From: a bacterium
GTDB lineage: Bacteria; SZUA-79; Acidulodesulfobacterales; Acidulodesulfobacteraceae
Reading direction: 5' to 3'
Assembly (NCBI GenBank): GCA_021800805.1
Contig: JAJYYR010000001.1
Coordinates: 558,001 to 622,000 of the forward strand
DNA length: 64,000 bases
Shown here piece by piece: positions 1-6,859 of this stretch. The notes under the pieces were generated by a model that saw only the letters and a list, made by a program, of their open reading frames with translations, did not search any database and was not told where the DNA came from. Each line of letters begins with the position of its first letter. Position 1 is the first letter of the stretch. The position numbers and the translations under genes were made by a program.

Positions 1-179
1 TATATATTAAGAATACTACATATTTGCCAGAAGTATATCTTGGATATTTAGAAAATCAAATTAAAGCTAATAAAGATATAAGCCCGCTTATAGAAATTAT
101 TAAGTCTGCTCTCAATAATAAATCTATTGAACAAAAGATACCCATGGATAAAAAAAGGAATAAAGAGGATGATAAATGA
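1..179 (+). CDS. C-terminal end of an unknown protein (5' truncated by window)
   Basis: An open frame with codons in phase from base 3 runs from the window edge to TGA at 177-179, leaving 58 residues. The visible part contains YLPEVYLGYLEN and ends in a very charged Lys/Asp/Glu-rich tail (MDKKRNKEDDK). I do not recognise a family. It points the same way as the methyltransferase that starts 34 bases downstream, so the two may be cotranscribed. Codon use is very AT-rich, like other island genes. The call rests on an uninterrupted frame and a plausible hydrophilic C-terminus, and the fragment is too short to assign a function. Confidence 0.5.
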   Translation, partial: YIKNTTYLPEVYLGYLENQIKANKDISPLIEIIKSALNNKSIEQKIPMDKKRNKEDDK

Positions 180-213
180 AGATAAAAATTGGATACTGTA
201 AAATATTAATAAA

Positions 214-1521
214 ATGCAAACAGGCCTATTAATCAAGGAATATCCTAAAACAATCGATTATTCTTGGGATTACAGGGGCGAAAACACTAAGTCCTATACT
301 CACGGAATACATACGTATCCGGCTATGTTTATACCTCAGGTCGCAAATAGGATTTTAAAAAATTACAGCCGGCCGGGTGATACCGTTTGCGATATTTTTT
401 GCGGGTCCGGAACGGCTTTAGTGGAGAGCAAGCTTTTAGGAAGAAACGCTTACGGAATAGATTTAAATCCGTTAGCCGTCTTTTTGGCTAAAGCAAAGAC
501 TAAACCTATAAATCCGGACAAGCTCGGGGCGGAATATTCTAAATTACTTTTCTCGATAGGCGATATTAAAGACGGCGAGATTAAAAAGCCAAATTTTAAT
601 AATATCGATTTCTGGTTTAAGGAAGAAGTCATCGTCGGTCTTGCAAAAATCAAAGAAGGATTATCGAGGATAACGGATAAAGATGTAAGAAATTTCCTAA
701 CAGCCTCATTTAGCGAAACGGTAAGACTGTCTTCAAATACGAAAAGCGGGGAATTTAAACTGGTTAGAATAAAAAAAGACAAGCTCGAAAATTATTCTCC
801 GGACGTTATGGGTATCTTTAGAAAAAAAACGGAAGCAAACATAAAGGGAGTGGAAGATTTTTATAATGCTGCCGATAGGAATGTGTGGACTAAGGTTATA
901 TACGGCAATTCCGCAGAGGATAACGGAATTGAAAAAGATTCTATCGACCTTATTCTTACTTCCCCGCCGTACGGAGATAGCAGGACTACCGTAGCATACG
1001 GTCAATTTTCGAGACTGTCCGCCCAGTGGGCGGATATTTTCGACGACCCTAATAAAGCGTCCGGAGTCGATAACGAACTTCTCGGAGGAAAGGCGAGCAA
1101 AACGCTGGAGCATAATTTAAAATCTTATTATCTCGAAGACTCTTTAGATAAAATTGCGGAAAGAGACGAAAAAAGGGCTAAAGAAGTTTTAAGTTTTTAT
1201 ATAGGGCTTAACGAATGTTTAAAGCAGGCTTATAGGATATTAAAGGCCGATAAATACTTTTGTTTGGTTATAGGAAATAGATTAGTAAAACAAGTTAGGA
1301 TACCTACCGATTTAATAATAGCGGAACTTGCGGAATGGATAGGGTTTGCGTGCGAAGATATTTTTATAAGAAATATTCCGGAAAAAAGAATGCCGTTAAA
1401 AAATTCACCGACGAATATTGCCGGCGTTTTAGAGGAAACTATGGTTAAGGAAAGTATCGTCGTTTTAAGGAAAATGGATTACAAATACGCTACGCAAACA
1501 AATTATAAAAAAATATTATAA
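214..1521 (+). CDS. Type II DNA methyltransferase (SPPY-type, N4-cytosine or N6-adenine)
   Basis: This 435-residue protein transfers a methyl group from S-adenosylmethionine to an exocyclic base amine. The SAM-binding motif I, DIFCGSGT, is at residues 60-67, followed by an acidic strand end GIDLNP (81-86). The catalytic motif IV, TSPPYG, is at 249-254; the SPPY form is common in N4-cytosine methyltransferases. About 180 residues lie between the motifs and probably hold the target-recognition region. The start is fixed by an in-frame TAA at 199-201, although no good Shine-Dalgarno precedes it. The MvaI/BcnI-type endonuclease gene lies convergently 743 bases away, and M.MvaI is an N4-cytosine enzyme. 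Pairing these two as one restriction-modification system is inference from proximity and family. Confidence 0.88.
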   Translation: MQTGLLIKEYPKTIDYSWDYRGENTKSYTHGIHTYPAMFIPQVANRILKNYSRPGDTVCDIFCGSGTALVESKLLGRNAYGIDLNPLAVFLAKAKTKPINPDKLGAEYSKLLFSIGDIKDGEIKKPNFNNIDFWFKEEVIVGLAKIKEGLSRITDKDVRNFLTASFSETVRLSSNTKSGEFKLVRIKKDKLENYSPDVMGIFRKKTEANIKGVEDFYNAADRNVWTKVIYGNSAEDNGIEKDSIDLILTSPPYGDSRTTVAYGQFSRLSAQWADIFDDPNKASGVDNELLGGKASKTLEHNLKSYYLEDSLDKIAERDEKRAKEVLSFYIGLNECLKQAYRILKADKYFCLVIGNRLVKQVRIPTDLIIAELAEWIGFACEDIFIRNIPEKRMPLKNSPTNIAGVLEETMVKESIVVLRKMDYKYATQTNYKKIL

Positions 1522-1523
1522 TA

Positions 1524-1832
1524 ATGAAATTTTTTGTATATTGCCATCAACACCCGGAAGAAAAGATTTACATCAATTTTCAACCGGAGCCATCGTCCAG
1601 AACAGAAATTCCTCCAGTATTCCCATTGACATGTCTTCAGGGAATTACCGGTAATTATACCAATGGAGAGGTTATTGCTGAAATTGGATTAGAGCCCATT
1701 GGAGTCGGAGCCGCAGTTGGTCTTGGATTTTCTCTGATAGACCCGATCCTCGGTTTAATACTTGGGGTCTTAGGTTTGGTTGGTATTAAGCAAAAACTCG
1801 AAGAAAAAAAGAATCAATTTAATGATTCTTAA
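1524..1832 (+). CDS. Small unknown protein with hydrophobic glycine-rich C-terminal half
   Basis: This 102-residue frame starts two bases after the methyltransferase stop, so it is probably translated from the same message. The N-terminal half begins with FVYCHQHPEEKIYINF and has Cys/His residues (YCHQH; a lone Cys near residue 37). Residues about 58-92 form a glycine- and leucine-rich hydrophobic stretch (GVGAAVGLGFSLIDP, then GLILGVLGLVGI) that could be one or two membrane helices, and the tail is charged. I recognise no family. Its position between the convergent methylase and endonuclease genes suggests an accessory role or chance acquisition, and I can support neither. No own Shine-Dalgarno was seen. 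Confidence 0.55.
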   Translation: MKFFVYCHQHPEEKIYINFQPEPSSRTEIPPVFPLTCLQGITGNYTNGEVIAEIGLEPIGVGAAVGLGFSLIDPILGLILGVLGLVGIKQKLEEKKNQFNDS

Positions 1833-1860
1833 TAAATTAATGATAATTAAAAAAATATAA

Positions 1861-2232
1861 ATGTCAAAGACGGCAGTAATATATATAGTATATTTTTTAG
1901 CTGTAATTATTTTCTCTTTTATACTTCTTTATATATTCAAAAAGAATTTAATAAAAAAAATAAACTTTATGGAAATTGTTATATTCTCTAATGGAATAAC
2001 TTTGTTTTTTTATTTTCTATATTGGGCATTCACCGCTAAAAAATATTTTTATAAACACATTGGACCAGCGTCTTGTGTAATTTTAATTCTATATTTTGTT
2101 AGTGCTATTTCTGAAGAAATAAAAAGGAAGGGATACTTTAAGTCGAAAAACACTATTAGCCTTGATAAATCTAAAAATAGAAATAATAAGTCTATTAAGC
2201 ATAATATTAATAAAAACAATACATCCACTTAA
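1861..2232 (+). CDS. Small unknown membrane protein (about three helices)
   Basis: A 123-residue protein with three predicted hydrophobic segments: about residues 5-26 (IYIVYFLAVIIFSFILLYIF), 38-58 (IVIFSNGITLFFYFLYWAF) and 66-84. A hydrophilic Lys/Asn-rich tail of about 38 residues follows. Positive residues after the first helix (KKNLIKK) put that loop on the cytoplasmic side by the positive-inside rule. I recognise no family. Base composition is markedly more AT-rich than the chromosomal genes beyond 6,000, consistent with foreign origin. It converges on the endonuclease gene with a 32-base gap. No Shine-Dalgarno is evident, so translation may depend on the upstream gene. Confidence 0.55.
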   Translation: MSKTAVIYIVYFLAVIIFSFILLYIFKKNLIKKINFMEIVIFSNGITLFFYFLYWAFTAKKYFYKHIGPASCVILILYFVSAISEEIKRKGYFKSKNTISLDKSKNRNNKSIKHNINKNNTST

Positions 2233-2264
2233 AAATATAGTTAATAAAGGAATAATTTAAAGAA

Positions 2265-2978
2265 TTAGATGATTTTTTTAAATTCATTAAAAATATTTAA
2301 ATAGTTTCTTTTATTTATTCTAAGAGCGGTTCCGTGGTCATGATATTTTCCTTTTCTTTTACCGCTTTTATAACTGCCTATTCTAATATCAATTTTTAGT
2401 TTGCCGTCTTTGACCGCCGATCTAAACTTATCCATATTAAGGCCAGAAAGCAAATAAGCTTCGATATAATGAAATTCTTCATTAATAGTTTTTGTTTCGC
2501 CGCTTGTTTTTGCAAGAACTAATAAAATCTTATTAGACTTTGCCTTTAAAAGGTCAAATATGGTAATAGGCCAATAAACTTCTATATTTTGCTTATTCTT
2601 TAGGGTTAATTTGGAGTCTGCTAAATCTATTTTAAAAAATTGAGGATTTTCCCTGGAACCGTAAACAGTGGAATGTAGTGCCATATATCCATCTTTTTTA
2701 TCAGGATACCCGTATTCCAAATATAATTTCTTGTTTACTCCTCTTGGCAACGGCGATTTTGTTCCTACGGTTAACATACTGTCGGAATCTATCCGTTTTG
2801 CCTTTATTTCTATATCTCCGATGTCAGGGAGCTGTATATTGTTTTCTTTAATACCTAAAAGGTCCTCGAGGGTTTTACCTATGCCGGTATCGTTTGCCCT
2901 ATGCGTTTTTATAAAACCGCATGCTTTAATTTCTTCTAATTTTTCTTTTAATTCTTCTAATGTTGTGGACATAGTCAT
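2265..2978 (-). CDS. MvaI/BcnI-family type II restriction endonuclease
   Basis: This 237-residue protein resembles the MvaI/BcnI restriction endonuclease family, whose characterised members cut CCWGG or CCSGG as monomers. Family-like features are GIGKTLEDLLGI (32-43), then LPDIGDIEIKAKR (50-62), which supplies the PD-(D/E)XK-type active site (D52/D55, E57, K59), then SMLTVGTKSP. The length fits the family at about 230-240 residues. Its start overlaps the stop of the upstream regulator gene by four bases, so the two are translationally coupled, as in classical C-R operons. The methylase is convergent and 743 bases away. The exact recognition sequence cannot be read from the gene. The family call is firm from motif pattern, but no alignment was run. 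Confidence 0.85.
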   Translation of the reverse strand: MTMSTTLEELKEKLEEIKACGFIKTHRANDTGIGKTLEDLLGIKENNIQLPDIGDIEIKAKRIDSDSMLTVGTKSPLPRGVNKKLYLEYGYPDKKDGYMALHSTVYGSRENPQFFKIDLADSKLTLKNKQNIEVYWPITIFDLLKAKSNKILLVLAKTSGETKTINEEFHYIEAYLLSGLNMDKFRSAVKDGKLKIDIRIGSYKSGKRKGKYHDHGTALRINKRNYLNIFNEFKKII

Positions 2979-3199
2979 TCCTTAATAAAATATTTGACCG
3001 GCTTTTTATATATAGAGGCAAATTGCTTTAACTGGACGATGTCGATTTTTCTTTGTCCGGATTCTATTTTTGAAATGTAAGATTGAGTCCTGCCGATTAT
3101 TTCGGCTACTGCTTTTTGGTCTAGTCCAGAGTCTAAGCGCGCTTTTTTTAATTGATTGACCGTAAATTTATGGTCGTTTGAATAGATTGAAGTGGCCAT
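2975..3199 (-). CDS. Xre/C-protein-like controller of the restriction-modification system
   Basis: A 74-residue protein that is almost entirely one Xre-type helix-turn-helix (about residues 13-70: LKKARLDSGLDQKAVAEIIG, then RTQSYISKIESGQRKIDI). Size and position match restriction-modification controller (C) proteins, which bind repeats upstream of their own gene and delay endonuclease expression until the host is methylated. The gene precedes and overlaps the endonuclease by four bases. Repeated GGWATAT elements lie 25-82 bases upstream. Calling it a C protein rather than a generic Xre regulator is inference from context. The N-terminus before the helix-turn-helix is short, and the start is the only upstream ATG. 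Confidence 0.8.
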   Translation of the reverse strand: MATSIYSNDHKFTVNQLKKARLDSGLDQKAVAEIIGRTQSYISKIESGQRKIDIVQLKQFASIYKKPVKYFIKE

Positions 3200-3223
3200 G
3201 ATTTTATGATTGATTCTTGGTAT

Positions 3224-3281
3224 GGTATATTACATTTTGGAATATGCCAAAGTGGAATATTAAAGGACCGGAAGGGAATAT
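3224..3281 (-). promoter_or_regulatory. Candidate C-box operator repeats upstream of the controller gene
   Basis: GGTATAT at 3224-3230 and GGAATAT at 3239-3245 and 3254-3260 are spaced exactly 15 bases apart, and another GGAATAT lies at 3275-3281. The first two contribute to an imperfect palindrome (GGTATATT with AATATGCC, 3224-3248); a second is AATATGCC with GGAATATT (3241-3261). This arrangement just upstream of an autoregulatory Xre gene is what C-protein operators look like. No binding evidence exists. Confidence 0.5.
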
Positions 3282-3408
3282 AAAAAATTGTCCTAATATA
3301 GGAAATAATGGAAGGATGATTAATAATATTATATGATTTGGGGCAAGTTTAATTATTTGTGCTTTATTAATTTTAAAATTATTGGAATAATTAGACTTAA
3401 TAAGCTAA

Positions 3409-4149
3409 TTAGTTGTAATTCTTTAGTTCTTCACTAATATTTTTAAGCAGGGTATTAATAGTATTTTCAGTTTCAAGATATGAATTTCTAAGTGTTGAAA
3501 AATGGTCTATTAGCTTATGTCCAGTTTCTATAAAATTTTTTATATCTTTACTATTATTACTTGACGCTTCTTCATATGAATTATCTAACCCTGATTTGAT
3601 TTCGTTGTTAGCGTTTATAATTTTTTGAAGATCTCCTACCTCATTGTAGGTTTTTCTAATTAAGTTCCGAAGATTTTCATTTTTAATATTATCTAATTTT
3701 GTAATATATTCCGTATAAATTGGAAATTCCTTTAACTTTGTATTATCATAAATATAATATACAGGTTCTTTTTTAAACTGAGCCATAAATTTGCCTTTAT
3801 CATTGCTATTAAAAGAACCTTTTTTCATCTGTTCTTGAAAGTCGTCTAAATGATTAGAAAAATAAGTAAATGGTTTTTCCTCTCTAATATTTAATTTTTT
3901 GATATTGGGTCCTATATTTTGTTGGATATATTGAGACTTGTCATTTATTTCATCATATATATTTTGCAAAATACTTTTAATTTGGCTTCTTTCGGCTTTA
4001 TTTTTCTTTTCTTTATCATAATCAATGGTTTTATCAGCGGCTTTAACTGAATATTTACCAGCTAACAAACCCCCCACCCAGCCACTCAAAAGCCCCCCTA
4101 AAATTCCCGATATAAAAGACGCCCAGTTAAAATTTGAATTAGAACCCAT
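3409..4149 (-). CDS. Membrane-anchored coiled-coil protein of unknown function
   Basis: This 246-residue protein has one N-terminal membrane segment with a glycine-zipper pattern (about residues 9-30: ASFISGILGGLLSGWVGGLLAG). A long, charged, mostly helical region follows, and I expect coiled coil in the AERSQIKSILQNIYDEINDK area and near residues 195-245. No enzyme motif is visible. It is the third gene of a leftward set (nuclease-like, Xre regulator, this protein), separated from the regulator by 81 bases containing a short inverted repeat. AT-rich codon use matches the island. Single-helix proteins with cytoplasmic coiled coils occur in phage-defence cassettes, but that role is only a hypothesis here. 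Confidence 0.6.
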   Translation of the reverse strand: MGSNSNFNWASFISGILGGLLSGWVGGLLAGKYSVKAADKTIDYDKEKKNKAERSQIKSILQNIYDEINDKSQYIQQNIGPNIKKLNIREEKPFTYFSNHLDDFQEQMKKGSFNSNDKGKFMAQFKKEPVYYIYDNTKLKEFPIYTEYITKLDNIKNENLRNLIRKTYNEVGDLQKIINANNEIKSGLDNSYEEASSNNSKDIKNFIETGHKLIDHFSTLRNSYLETENTINTLLKNISEELKNYN

Positions 4150-4179
4150 ATTGTAATTTACCTAATTCACCGTTTAAAC

Positions 4180-4195
4180 ATTGACATTAATCAAT
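4180..4195. promoter_or_regulatory. Inverted repeat, candidate operator upstream of the membrane protein
   Basis: ATTGA at 4180-4184 and TCAAT at 4191-4195 form a perfect 5-base inverted repeat around CATTAA, 31 bases upstream of the start at 4149. The core TTGACATTAATCAA matches the FNR consensus except at one position. It could equally serve the neighbouring Xre regulator. One short repeat in AT-rich DNA is weak evidence. Confidence 0.25.
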
Positions 4196-4230
4196 ATTTT
4201 TTATATATTACATATTATTCATTAAAATCG

Positions 4231-4692
4231 TTATTTACTATCACCCGCCAGCCTCTTTCTTTTAACAGGGCTTGGATTTCTTCGGTCGTCCTTGAGTTTT
4301 TTTAGCACTGCGTTTATTGTGTCTATACAATTGTTAATGCCAAATTTCAAAGACTCGTCCCCAAGCGCATATACTTCCTTTAAAACAGCAATTCTCTTTT
4401 CAAGCTCCGGGTCCGAAGGAAAATTAGCAATGCAAAAGTTGTTTTCCTTTTCTTTTTTAATGTCGCCGATAAAATAATTTATATCAACATGAAAAAGTTC
4501 ACAAAGTTTAAGCAAATTATCGATTGGAATTAAAGAATCTCCTGATTCATATCTATAAACCTGTGTATCACTTATATTAAGAAATTCAGCAACATTTCCC
4601 GTCGAGATTTTAAGCTCAACTTGCTTATTTCTGATTTTTTCTCCAAGCGACTTTAATAACTTTATATCTTTATTTTTAATTTCTTTAGACAT
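4231..4692 (-). CDS. Xre-family transcriptional regulator
   Basis: A 153-residue protein with an N-terminal Xre-type helix-turn-helix at about residues 12-72 (LGEKIRNKQVELKISTGNVA, then FLNISDTQVYRYESGD), like phage repressors. A C-terminal part of about 75 residues has no recognisable domain and ends very basic (SPVKRKRLAGDSK). It probably controls its own small operon: the nuclease-like gene ends 32 bases upstream and the membrane coiled-coil gene begins 81 bases downstream. It differs from the 74-residue controller at 2975-3199, so the island carries two independent Xre regulators. Repressor versus activator cannot be decided from the sequence. Confidence 0.8.
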   Translation of the reverse strand: MSKEIKNKDIKLLKSLGEKIRNKQVELKISTGNVAEFLNISDTQVYRYESGDSLIPIDNLLKLCELFHVDINYFIGDIKKEKENNFCIANFPSDPELEKRIAVLKEVYALGDESLKFGINNCIDTINAVLKKLKDDRRNPSPVKRKRLAGDSK

Positions 4693-4724
4693 ATTTTTTA
4701 GCGAAACATAAACGATATTATAAG

Positions 4725-5210
4725 TTAACCGCCGAAAAGTTTAAACAGCCCATCTTCCCAACCTATCGTCTTGCAAGATTTTACTGGAATGCCTCTGAAA
4801 GGAATTGATATTTTTGAACTTTTTACCAAAGAAAACTTTTCTATAATTTCTGATAGGCTTATCCAATGCCACGCCTCAAATCCGCCGGCGTCCAAACAAA
4901 AGACAATCCACACAGAGATCCTGAATTTTCTTTCAAAAGCTAAAAGCTTTTGGGTATCTTCACTTTCATTTAAAGTAAACCGTCCCTCGGATTTTCCTTT
5001 ATTATTATAATTAGTCAATTTATTTCTACTTTTAACATCTATGGCAATTAATCCTATACTATCAATCAAAACTAAAAAATCCGGTCTTTTAACATTATTT
5101 GCAAATAAAGAAGAAAATGTGTCTTTACTTTGGTCCAAGTATATATAACTATATTTCTTATGTTCCAGCCATTCTTGAAATTTTTCTTCTCCTTCATTAG
5201 CAAAAGACAT
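4725..5210 (-). CDS. PD-(D/E)XK nuclease-like protein
   Basis: A 161-residue protein with a restriction-endonuclease-fold signature: an N-terminal acidic helix NEGEEKFQEWL (5-15), then P43-D44 in KRPDFLVLID, then D58-V59-K60 in IAIDVKSRN. The D44/D58/K60 spacing fits the PD-(D/E)XK core. The remaining residues, including WIVFCLDAG and WHWISLSEI, suggest further beta strands of the fold. No target-recognition domain is visible. The start has a good Shine-Dalgarno (AAGGGGA, about seven bases upstream). It is the first gene of the leftward set with the Xre regulator and the membrane protein. It may be a defence nuclease, a lone restriction-like enzyme or a repair nuclease; its substrate is unknown. 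Confidence 0.65.
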   Translation of the reverse strand: MSFANEGEEKFQEWLEHKKYSYIYLDQSKDTFSSLFANNVKRPDFLVLIDSIGLIAIDVKSRNKLTNYNNKGKSEGRFTLNESEDTQKLLAFERKFRISVWIVFCLDAGGFEAWHWISLSEIIEKFSLVKSSKISIPFRGIPVKSCKTIGWEDGLFKLFGG

Positions 5211-5505
5211 TAATATCCCCTTTTTTAAAAGATTAGCATATTACTTATAATTTTATTTTTATTATAATTTTATTTTTTAATAAAATCCTTACATTAAAAG
5301 TAAAATAATACTTGATATATTTACATTAAAGGGGTATTTTATAAATTAATGTTATATTTTTAGTTATTTATATTTATATAATTGATTAACTAAATGGAAG
5401 AAAAAATCACATTTGAAAATAAGATAACAACGCCGTTTACCTGGGTGGGAAACGGCATATTAAGGTCTAAATCTATATCACTGGGTATCCACTATATTGT
5501 AGCAG
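5211..5505. other. AT-rich intergenic region with short repeats
   Basis: This stretch is extremely AT-rich and holds TATAAT-like elements on the minus strand that could drive the nuclease gene. TTACATTAAA occurs twice (5289-5298 and 5321-5330), 32 bases apart, and could be an operator pair. A perfect 7-base inverted repeat, GCCGTTT with AAACGGC, lies at 5432-5456. No convincing gene was found; a 51-codon frame at 5394-5549 overlaps the integrase remnant and has no ribosome site. Confidence 0.4.
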
Positions 5506-5712
5506 AGCCACTGGCTTGTAATGACAGGAATAGATTTAACGACCGTTAAGGGGCTCCTTGGCCATAAGGATATAAAAATGACTTTGAGGTATGCGCATTT
5601 ATCCCGGCCGCATATTAGAAACGCCGTTAAAGCCTTGGATAACAAGGATTTTCAAAAAAACTTTACCGTTTCTTTACCGCAAGGGGAACGCTTGAAAAAC
5701 AATGTATCTTGA
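5506..5712 (+). pseudogene. Tyrosine recombinase (integrase) C-terminal remnant
   Basis: The frame reads SHWLVMTGIDLTTVKGLLGH, then KDIKMTLRYAHLS, the end of a phage-type tyrosine integrase. It keeps the conserved GHxxxxxTxxYxH region, including the nucleophilic Tyr (LRYAHL). An in-frame TAG at 5500-5502 cuts it off from the left, and no integrase sequence (HxxR box, catalytic Arg and Lys regions) was found upstream. It is therefore a decayed or truncated gene, not a short functional one. An ATG at 5521 would give 63 residues without a catalytic core. It ends 15 bases before the 3' end of tRNA-Lys, the standard place for an island integrase. Confidence 0.85.
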
Positions 5713-5727
5713 AACCTTTATTTTAAC

Positions 5728-5803
5728 TGGTGGGCTGTGTCGGGATCGAACCGACGACCTACTGATTAAGAGTCAGTTGCTCTACCGATTGAGCTAACAG
5801 CCC
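5728..5803 (-). tRNA. tRNA-Lys (anticodon CTT)
   Basis: The minus strand folds as a complete cloverleaf. The acceptor stem GGGCTGT pairs with ACAGCCC, the D arm has AGCTCAATCGGTAGAGC, the anticodon loop reads CTCTTAA with anticodon CTT, and the T loop is TTCGATC. Discriminator A and an encoded CCA follow (5728-5730 on the plus strand read TGG). Length is 76 bases with CCA. The 3' end faces the island and integrase remnant, so the attachment site probably lies within the T arm and acceptor 3' strand. Confidence 0.98.
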
Positions 5804-5851
5804 GTAAGAATTTCATTGAAGAAAATATAAGGGAATTAATTATGCCTATCA

Positions 5852-5881
5852 ATTATATACTATTTTTATTTTTTTAGTCAA
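5852..5881 (-). promoter_or_regulatory. Sigma-70-type promoter of tRNA-Lys
   Basis: On the minus strand TTGACT (plus positions 5876-5881) and TATAAT (5852-5857) are 18 bases apart, about 48 bases upstream of the tRNA 5' end. Both boxes are near consensus. Confidence 0.65.
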
Positions 5882-6003
5882 TTTTTTTTGAGGATTTGTT
5901 GAGCAATATTTTTTATTAATGATATACTTATAAGTAAAGGTATTCAACGGGGCGTAACGGCGGCGTAAACTTAATTATCGGAGGCGGATAAAATATTATC
6001 CGA

Positions 6004-6666
6004 ATGGCTTATATGATATTTAAAAACAGGCGGGAAGCAGGGAAATTGCTCGGGGAAAAGTTGTCTTCAGGCAAGTTTGGCGGCGGTAATACCGTCGTTA
6101 TAGGTTTGTTGAGGGGCGGTATTCCGGTTGCTTACGAAATTGCGGCTATTTTAAAAGCGCCTTTAGACGTGGCATTGGTAAGAAAGATAGGCGCTCCTGA
6201 TCAAGAAGAGTTAGCCATAGGGGCGATAGTTGACGGGAAATCGCCCAAGGTTTATCTTAACGAACCTCTTATATCCCGCATTAATATTCCGGCAGGATAT
6301 TTGGAACGAATAGAACAGGTTAAACTTAAAGAGATAAGGGAAAGAGAAAAAATATACAGGCACGAAGGAAAAAAAATAGACGTTAGCGGTAAAACTGCAA
6401 TAATCGTGGACGACGGTATTGCAACCGGCGCATCGGTCAGGGTAGTTATAGATGCCGTAAAAGAAGAAAAGCCTGCGAAGATAATTATAGCCGTTCCCGT
6501 TATCGCCGCCGATACTTTAAGGGAATTAAAGAAAAAGGTCGATAATGTAATTGTTTTAAGCGCTCCGGAAGAATTTTATGCAGTAGGCGAGTTTTACGAG
6601 GATTTCAGCCAGACTACGGATGACGAGGTGATCGACCTTCTGCAGAAATCCAGAAAAATAGCATAA
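6004..6666 (+). CDS. Phosphoribosyltransferase-family protein
   Basis: A 220-residue type I phosphoribosyltransferase-fold protein. The PRPP-binding motif IIVDDGIATGAS lies at about residues 133-144, and the N-terminal part has the LLRGGIPVAYEIA and VRKIGAP segments seen in stand-alone family members. Such proteins are often annotated as predicted phosphoribosyltransferases; the acceptor base is usually unknown. It is the first chromosomal gene after the tRNA and stands alone. GGAGGC lies at 5980-5985, 18 bases before the ATG, unusually far. ATT codons at 5995 and nearby are better spaced but would be very rare starts, so I keep ATG. Fold assignment is firm; the reaction is not. Confidence 0.8.
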   Translation: MAYMIFKNRREAGKLLGEKLSSGKFGGGNTVVIGLLRGGIPVAYEIAAILKAPLDVALVRKIGAPDQEELAIGAIVDGKSPKVYLNEPLISRINIPAGYLERIEQVKLKEIREREKIYRHEGKKIDVSGKTAIIVDDGIATGASVRVVIDAVKEEKPAKIIIAVPVIAADTLRELKKKVDNVIVLSAPEEFYAVGEFYEDFSQTTDDEVIDLLQKSRKIA

Positions 6667-6755
6667 ACAATATAAATTCGGATAAATTATGTAAATTAAT
6701 AAATAAAATTGAACTTTGAGTTTTATAATGATTTTATTATTTTTATTATTTAAGT

Positions 6756-6769
6756 GTGATTAAAATCAA
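6756..6769. promoter_or_regulatory. FNR/CRP-family-like site
   Basis: GTGATTAAAATCAA matches the FNR consensus TTGAT-N4-ATCAA at all fixed positions but the first. It contains a perfect palindrome, TGATT-AA-AATCA (6757-6768). It lies 90 bases upstream of the SufT-like gene. Two other CRP/FNR-like palindromes occur in the window. The AT-rich background makes chance matches likely. Confidence 0.3.
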
Positions 6770-6859
6770 TTTAATTTAATTTTAAATTTGATAAACTTTA
6801 TATTAAAAGGAAATGGGAATTAAGACTTTTAAGCCTTTATTTTAATATAGGAGTTTATT

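Larger units (their letters stand above)
1..5727. mobile_element. Right part of a probable tRNA-Lys-targeted genomic island
   Basis: The region from the window edge to the 3' end of tRNA-Lys carries only accessory genes: restriction-modification, two Xre regulators, a nuclease-like protein and small unknowns. It is mostly more AT-rich than the DNA beyond 6,000 and ends with an integrase remnant abutting the tRNA 3' end. The left boundary and a second attachment site are outside the window, so the extent is unknown. Loss of the integrase core suggests the island can no longer excise by itself. Confidence 0.55.

Noticed and set aside
5432..5456. GCCGTTT inverted repeat as a terminator
   Set aside because: No T tract follows on either strand.
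5394..5549. 51-codon frame upstream of and overlapping the integrase remnant
   Set aside because: No ribosome site, unusual composition, and it overlaps the remnant in another frame; it is probably chance in decayed DNA.
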